Assembly (NCBI GenBank): GCA_964442075.1
Contig: CAYTWH010000003.1
Span: 87,249-151,248, forward strand
Origin: CAYTAU01 sp964442075
GTDB taxonomy: Bacteria > Bacteroidota > Bacteroidia > Bacteroidales > CAYTAU01
Length of the DNA: 64,000 nt
Reading direction: 5' to 3'
The notes below the pieces were generated by a model, which saw nothing but the letters and a program-made list of their open reading frames with translations, did not search any database and was not told the origin of the DNA. Position numbers and translations under genes: made by a program. This document shows positions 60,438 through 64,000 of the stretch, piece by piece (position 1 is the first letter of the stretch; each line of letters opens with the position of its first letter).

Positions 60438-62597
60438 TTATAAATGTGGTTCAATTGTTTCTAATAACTCAGGGATATCCATGCCAATCTTTTTTAAATG
60501 CTCTACAGTTGGAATACCATTATTGGTCCATCCTCTTCTTTTGTAAACGGCATCTAATAATTTTTCGTATTGACCTTCTTTAAATTCTCTAAGAATTGCA
60601 ACTTTTTCTTCAGAAGTTTTTCCAGTTGGATCAACATTGCATTTTTCTTTTAATTGAATATCGTATTTTTCTTGCCTTGATTCGTATTCTTCAAGAGTTA
60701 CAGGACCTGCAGCTCTGTATGGTTGAGCATCATGAGCTCTTTTGCCAAATCCCATTCTTAAATTAAAAATACGTTGGAAATTATAAACTCTTTCTGATTG
60801 AGTTATCAAAGCTTCTTGTGTAAGTTCTTTGCCTGTTACTGCTTTGTAAATAGCAATGTAGTTGTCAAGATGTTCCGGTACTTTTGCAGGTTCGTCTGTT
60901 TCTGCATTTCCTTCAGGTTCAACGTCGTTCCAAGGAAGTTTACATAAACCTTGCAAGCCAAACCATGTTCTGAACATTGGAAAATAATGTAATGCTTCTG
61001 CTTTATCATCAAATGTTGGTATTTGATTATTTACCATGTCCATAAATATTAACCAAGCTTCGTCATGTTGTGGCCCTTTATTTGTCATAGCATAACCACC
61101 TTGTTGCGCAAGTGATTCTTTAGAAACATATTGAGAATACTCAAGTCCTTTATTCTCCATTCCAATGTCCTGAATAAATTGAGGGTCGCCCCAACCTTTA
61201 GCAATAAAATGTTCTTTAAGTTTTTTAACACCTTTTCCGGCTAATAAACCAAAACCTTCGCCTATGGCAACTTGGTGTAAGAGTTGCATCGCATTATCTT
61301 CATTTCCAAAGTTTAATTTTAGTCCACCAGTTCGTTCTTCGTTAAGTATCCCATTTTCATAACATTCCATTATAAACCCCATGATGGTTCCCCAAGAAAT
61401 TGTACAAATACCATAAGTGTCGCAATAGAAATTTGATTCAATAGTAAAATCGGGATTAAAAATTCCCATTATTGAACCAAGAGAAGATGCTGTTTCATAT
61501 TCAGGTCCTTCTACAAGAACTTTATCTCCTTTATAAGGTCCTGAATGTAATTCATAATTATCAACACCTTTAGCACAGGACATATTACAACCTATCCAAC
61601 AGCCATCGGGCATTCCTTGTGAAAATCGCTTTTTATATTCTTCGGAGTGAATTTTAATGGCATCTGCATGACTGCCATATTTGAAATTATTTACAGGAAG
61701 CAAATCATAATCATTCATAACATTTGTTAGGTGAGCTGTTCCTTTAGTTCTCATTTCGCATTGTTCATCATCAAAGTCACGCATTTCTTTATTGAAACGC
61801 TTACCTCTTTCCATTATAACAGATAGATCAACAACATTGTTCAAGTTTCCTTTTACTCCAGGAACTTTTGCAACAATAGCTTTTATTTTTTTATCTCTGA
61901 AAACAGTTCCAATACCACCACGACCAGCTTGCTTAAGTCTTACTTCTTTACGTTTCATATCGAAAAAGCTGAAGTTTAACATTCCAATTAAAGAATTGTC
62001 GGCAGCTTTACCGGCAGAAACAACCGAAACATTTTTTCTGTCTTTATCATCATCTGCATACATTTCTGTTAATTGTTCTGCTAAAACATGACTGTCAATT
62101 GCTTCATCAGGAGCTTCAAAAATTTCAATTTTATGATTTACTCCATCAATAAATATAATTACATCTTTTTCTGCTTTTCCTTGAATTTCTAGAGCATCAA
62201 AACCTGAAAATTTTAGAAACGGACCAAAATAACCTCCAACATTGCTATCCATAGGAGCATCTGTTTGTGGGGAAATACTAACTACTATAGATTTGCCTGT
62301 ACCTGAATATTGAGTTATCCCACAAATAGGACCACCTGCAATAATAATTTCGTTTTCAGGGTCGTTCCATTTTGTATCTGGAGTAATTGCATCCCAAAGG
62401 TATCTTAAACCGTAACCTTTACCGCCTACAAATTTTTCTTTCATTTCCGCAGGAACATCTTTCTCTCTAATTTCGTTTGCAGAAACATTTACATACAATG
62501 TTTTATCGATATAGCCTTTGTTTATAGGAGTATGAGTGTAGTCCCACTCAGCTAAAAGCTTATGCTTTTTCTTTAATTCTTCGATGTTGAATTTCAT
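60438..62597 (-). CDS. aor: Tungsten-type aldehyde ferredoxin oxidoreductase
   Basis: This enzyme oxidises aldehydes to acids (or reduces acids) with ferredoxin. The 719-residue protein has AOR_N (about 20-230, GKGYGLRYLWDAI, GPICGITQYSGTGKS) and the AOR_C domains. The [4Fe-4S] cluster ligands are C333, C337 and C341 in CWIGCNMSC, and C552 in GLCKLPWND. The pterin-binding RGGIGTVFRDKK is present. Length is slightly above the usual 600-700. It needs tungstopterin; mog at 23350 is the only cofactor gene here. The gene stands alone with its own promoter (62636-62643) and terminator. Confidence 0.93.
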   Translation of the reverse strand: MKFNIEELKKKHKLLAEWDYTHTPINKGYIDKTLYVNVSANEIREKDVPAEMKEKFVGGKGYGLRYLWDAITPDTKWNDPENEIIIAGGPICGITQYSGTGKSIVVSISPQTDAPMDSNVGGYFGPFLKFSGFDALEIQGKAEKDVIIFIDGVNHKIEIFEAPDEAIDSHVLAEQLTEMYADDDKDRKNVSVVSAGKAADNSLIGMLNFSFFDMKRKEVRLKQAGRGGIGTVFRDKKIKAIVAKVPGVKGNLNNVVDLSVIMERGKRFNKEMRDFDDEQCEMRTKGTAHLTNVMNDYDLLPVNNFKYGSHADAIKIHSEEYKKRFSQGMPDGCWIGCNMSCAKGVDNYELHSGPYKGDKVLVEGPEYETASSLGSIMGIFNPDFTIESNFYCDTYGICTISWGTIMGFIMECYENGILNEERTGGLKLNFGNEDNAMQLLHQVAIGEGFGLLAGKGVKKLKEHFIAKGWGDPQFIQDIGMENKGLEYSQYVSKESLAQQGGYAMTNKGPQHDEAWLIFMDMVNNQIPTFDDKAEALHYFPMFRTWFGLQGLCKLPWNDVEPEGNAETDEPAKVPEHLDNYIAIYKAVTGKELTQEALITQSERVYNFQRIFNLRMGFGKRAHDAQPYRAAGPVTLEEYESRQEKYDIQLKEKCNVDPTGKTSEEKVAILREFKEGQYEKLLDAVYKRRGWTNNGIPTVEHLKKIGMDIPELLETIEPHL

Positions 62598-62635
62598 ATT
62601 GTGAATTTTTAAAAATTATCAATTTTATAATTGTA

Positions 62636-62643
62636 CAAATTTA
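62636..62643 (-). promoter_or_regulatory. -7 element upstream of aor
   Basis: The minus strand reads TAAATTTG (TAnnTTTG), 39 bp before ATG 62597. Confidence 0.4.
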
Positions 62644-62781
62644 AAAAATACATCAGTATTTTTATAAATAAATAATATATTATTCAGCAGGAATTTACAA
62701 TTTGGAGTTTATTCTGTGTTAATCAACAATTTATTTTATCGAGATTTTCTAATATTCCACTAAATTATGTAGTAATTAAGA

Positions 62782-63081
62782 TTATTTTTTTCTTTGTTTT
62801 TCCTTATGTTTTTTAAGTTGTCTTCTTAAAGCTTCAATAGCAGTATCTGTAGACGATTCAAAAGTTTTACTTTGCTTTTTAGCAAATAAGTCGTTACCTG
62901 GTATTTCAATTTTAATTTCAGTGATTTTGTTTTCCAGATTTGGAGCATTTTCCACTTTTAAAATTACTTCGGCGCCAATAACATCATCATGATGCTTAAT
63001 TAATTTAGTAACTTTGTTTTCGATGAAATCTTCTAATTTTTTATCAGCTTTAAACTGAACAGAATTAATTTTAATACTCAT
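62782..63081 (-). CDS. hpf: Ribosome hibernation promoting factor, short form
   Basis: The 99-residue protein (KINSVQFKADKKLEDFIENK, then GAEVILKVEN, EIKIEIPGNDLFAKKQ, DTAIEALRRQLKKHKEK) is the RaiA/HPF S30AE domain alone, without the C-terminal dimerisation domain of long HPF. It binds the 30S subunit in slow growth. It follows the recombinase gene by 23 bp and is likely co-transcribed with it, an order common in Bacteroidota. Confidence 0.92.
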   Translation of the reverse strand: MSIKINSVQFKADKKLEDFIENKVTKLIKHHDDVIGAEVILKVENAPNLENKITEIKIEIPGNDLFAKKQSKTFESSTDTAIEALRRQLKKHKEKQRKK

Positions 63082-63104
63082 AGTTTCCTCCTCATTTTTT
63101 AAGT

Positions 63105-63992
63105 TTATGCCCTTGGGTGTGATTTATTATAAATGGTTTTTAATTTTTCAAATGTATTATGTGTGTAAATTTGTGTTGCTGCTAAATTAGCATGACCAAG
63201 CAATTCTTTTATTGCATTAAGATCAGCACCATTGTTTAACATGTGTGTTGCAAATGTATGTCGTAATATATGTGGACTTTTCTTTTCTATAGTAGTAATA
63301 AATTCTAAGTAATGCTTTACAATTCTGTATACTAATTTTTCATATATTTTGTTTCCTTTTTTTGTTAAAAAGAAAAAATCATTATCATTAATTCTCTCCA
63401 AATTCTCTCTGATATTTAAATAATTGTCAATTAATTTAACTAAATGTTTTGTAAACGGAATAATTCGTTCTTTATTGCGTTTGCCAAGCACTTTTATTAA
63501 TAGATCTTCAGTATTTATATCAATTAGTTTTAAATTAATAAGTTCTGCTCTTCTTATGCCTGTATTATAGAAAAGTTCAATAATTAATTTATTTCTAATT
63601 CCTTCAAAATCATCACCAAATTCAAAATCATCCAGTAATGAATTAATTTGATTATCTTCAATAAACAGAGGTAATTTTTTAGGTGCTTTTGGTGGTAAGA
63701 CTTTAACAGCAGGGTTAAGTTCTAGAACTTCTTCTTTAAGTAAATATTTATAAAACGACCTTAATGTGGTTAATTTTCTCCTAACAGAATAAGGAGTTAT
63801 TCCATTCTCAATTAAAAATGCTATCCAGCTTCTTATTATTTTAAAATCAGCTTCAATTATATTATCAACTAAATGATTATTTAAGCAAAAATCATTGAAT
63901 TGAGTTAAATCGGTTTTATAGGATTTTAAAGTATGTGTGGAATAGCGCTTCTCAAATTCAATATATTTAAGAAATGTCTCTATATAATTCAT
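63105..63992 (-). CDS. xerC: Tyrosine recombinase, XerC/XerD type
   Basis: The 295-residue protein has an N-terminal SAM-like core-binding domain (about 5-90) and a catalytic domain with all six residues: R in TGIRRAEL, K in LGKRNKERII, H and R in HILRHTFATH, H in LGHANLAA and the nucleophile Y in TQIYTH. Length is that of chromosomal Xer recombinases that resolve dimers at dif. hpf follows by 23 bp, and in relatives rpsU often precedes this pair, beyond the window edge. XerC versus XerD is not separable here. Confidence 0.9.
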   Translation of the reverse strand: MNYIETFLKYIEFEKRYSTHTLKSYKTDLTQFNDFCLNNHLVDNIIEADFKIIRSWIAFLIENGITPYSVRRKLTTLRSFYKYLLKEEVLELNPAVKVLPPKAPKKLPLFIEDNQINSLLDDFEFGDDFEGIRNKLIIELFYNTGIRRAELINLKLIDINTEDLLIKVLGKRNKERIIPFTKHLVKLIDNYLNIRENLERINDNDFFFLTKKGNKIYEKLVYRIVKHYLEFITTIEKKSPHILRHTFATHMLNNGADLNAIKELLGHANLAATQIYTHNTFEKLKTIYNKSHPRA

Positions 63993-64000
63993 AAATAACA

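Overview
The window is strongly AT-rich and reads as a chromosomal segment of a Bacteroidota bacterium, probably a Bacteroidales-like lineage with an anaerobic or microaerobic life. The evidence is direct: two proteins end in type A and one in type B C-terminal sorting domains of the type IX secretion system (T9SS); outer-membrane beta-barrels carry carboxypeptidase-regulatory N-domains; a TraR/DksA-type protein, an IPExxxVDY-family protein and DUF1573 and DUF5916 proteins occur; and many genes are preceded by the Bacteroidota -7 element TAnnTTTG rather than by Shine-Dalgarno sites. A tungsten-type aldehyde ferredoxin oxidoreductase and a NifX/thioredoxin redox cassette point to anaerobic metabolism. 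No tRNA, rRNA, CRISPR array, prophage or complete insertion sequence was seen.

Layout. 1-5 kb: the truncated start of a hypothetical gene behind a tandem-repeat leader, an AlbA_2-domain protein, a DUF1573 surface protein and an M3 peptidase lipoprotein. 5.3-9.4 kb: an aspartate-pathway operon (Lrp/AsnC regulator, asd, lysC) divergent from a Cys/Met-type PLP enzyme. 9.6-15 kb: a TonB-receptor-like barrel, a TraR/DksA protein without a normal start codon, and a DUF5916 barrel. 15-20.5 kb: two compact operons (aminotransferase-radical SAM-Smr; yicC-gmk-nadD) around a TPR membrane protein. 20.7-26 kb: a redox cassette (NifX-like, odd thioredoxin-like protein, decayed trxB, membrane thioredoxin) divergent from a Crp/Fnr regulator, then mog and a prolyl oligopeptidase. 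26-28.7 kb: accessory-looking region with an operon holding a 34-residue lipoprotein, a hypothetical gene with an Fn3-like end behind nine 21-bp repeats, and rsmI with an in-frame stop. 28.7-41 kb: surface and envelope biology (T9SS amidase, ECF sigma with an anti-sigma-like T9SS type B protein, PrsW protease, YihY/BrkB protein, T9SS M43 metalloprotease). 41-47.4 kb: fabF-acpP, purN, a two-component system, and two paralogous lipoproteins leading into radA. 47-54.7 kb: secreted and hypothetical proteins, fbp-apbE and a duplicated rsmI fragment. 54.7-64 kb: SLC13 transporter with CysQ, asparaginase, a single-domain response regulator, a methyltransferase pair, aldehyde ferredoxin oxidoreductase, hpf and a Xer-type recombinase.

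Most of the window is ordinary core metabolism and envelope biology. The most unusual signals are: (1) the same in-frame TAA in rsmI and in a diverged partial rsmI copy 24 kb away, with mostly synonymous differences on both sides of the stop; (2) an ECF-sigma/anti-sigma-like pair whose membrane partner ends in a T9SS type B sorting domain; (3) tandem-repeat leaders directly upstream of two hypothetical genes; (4) a decayed trxB inside an otherwise intact redox cassette, next to a MITE-like inverted-repeat element; and (5) several genes that automatic calling would miss or mis-start.
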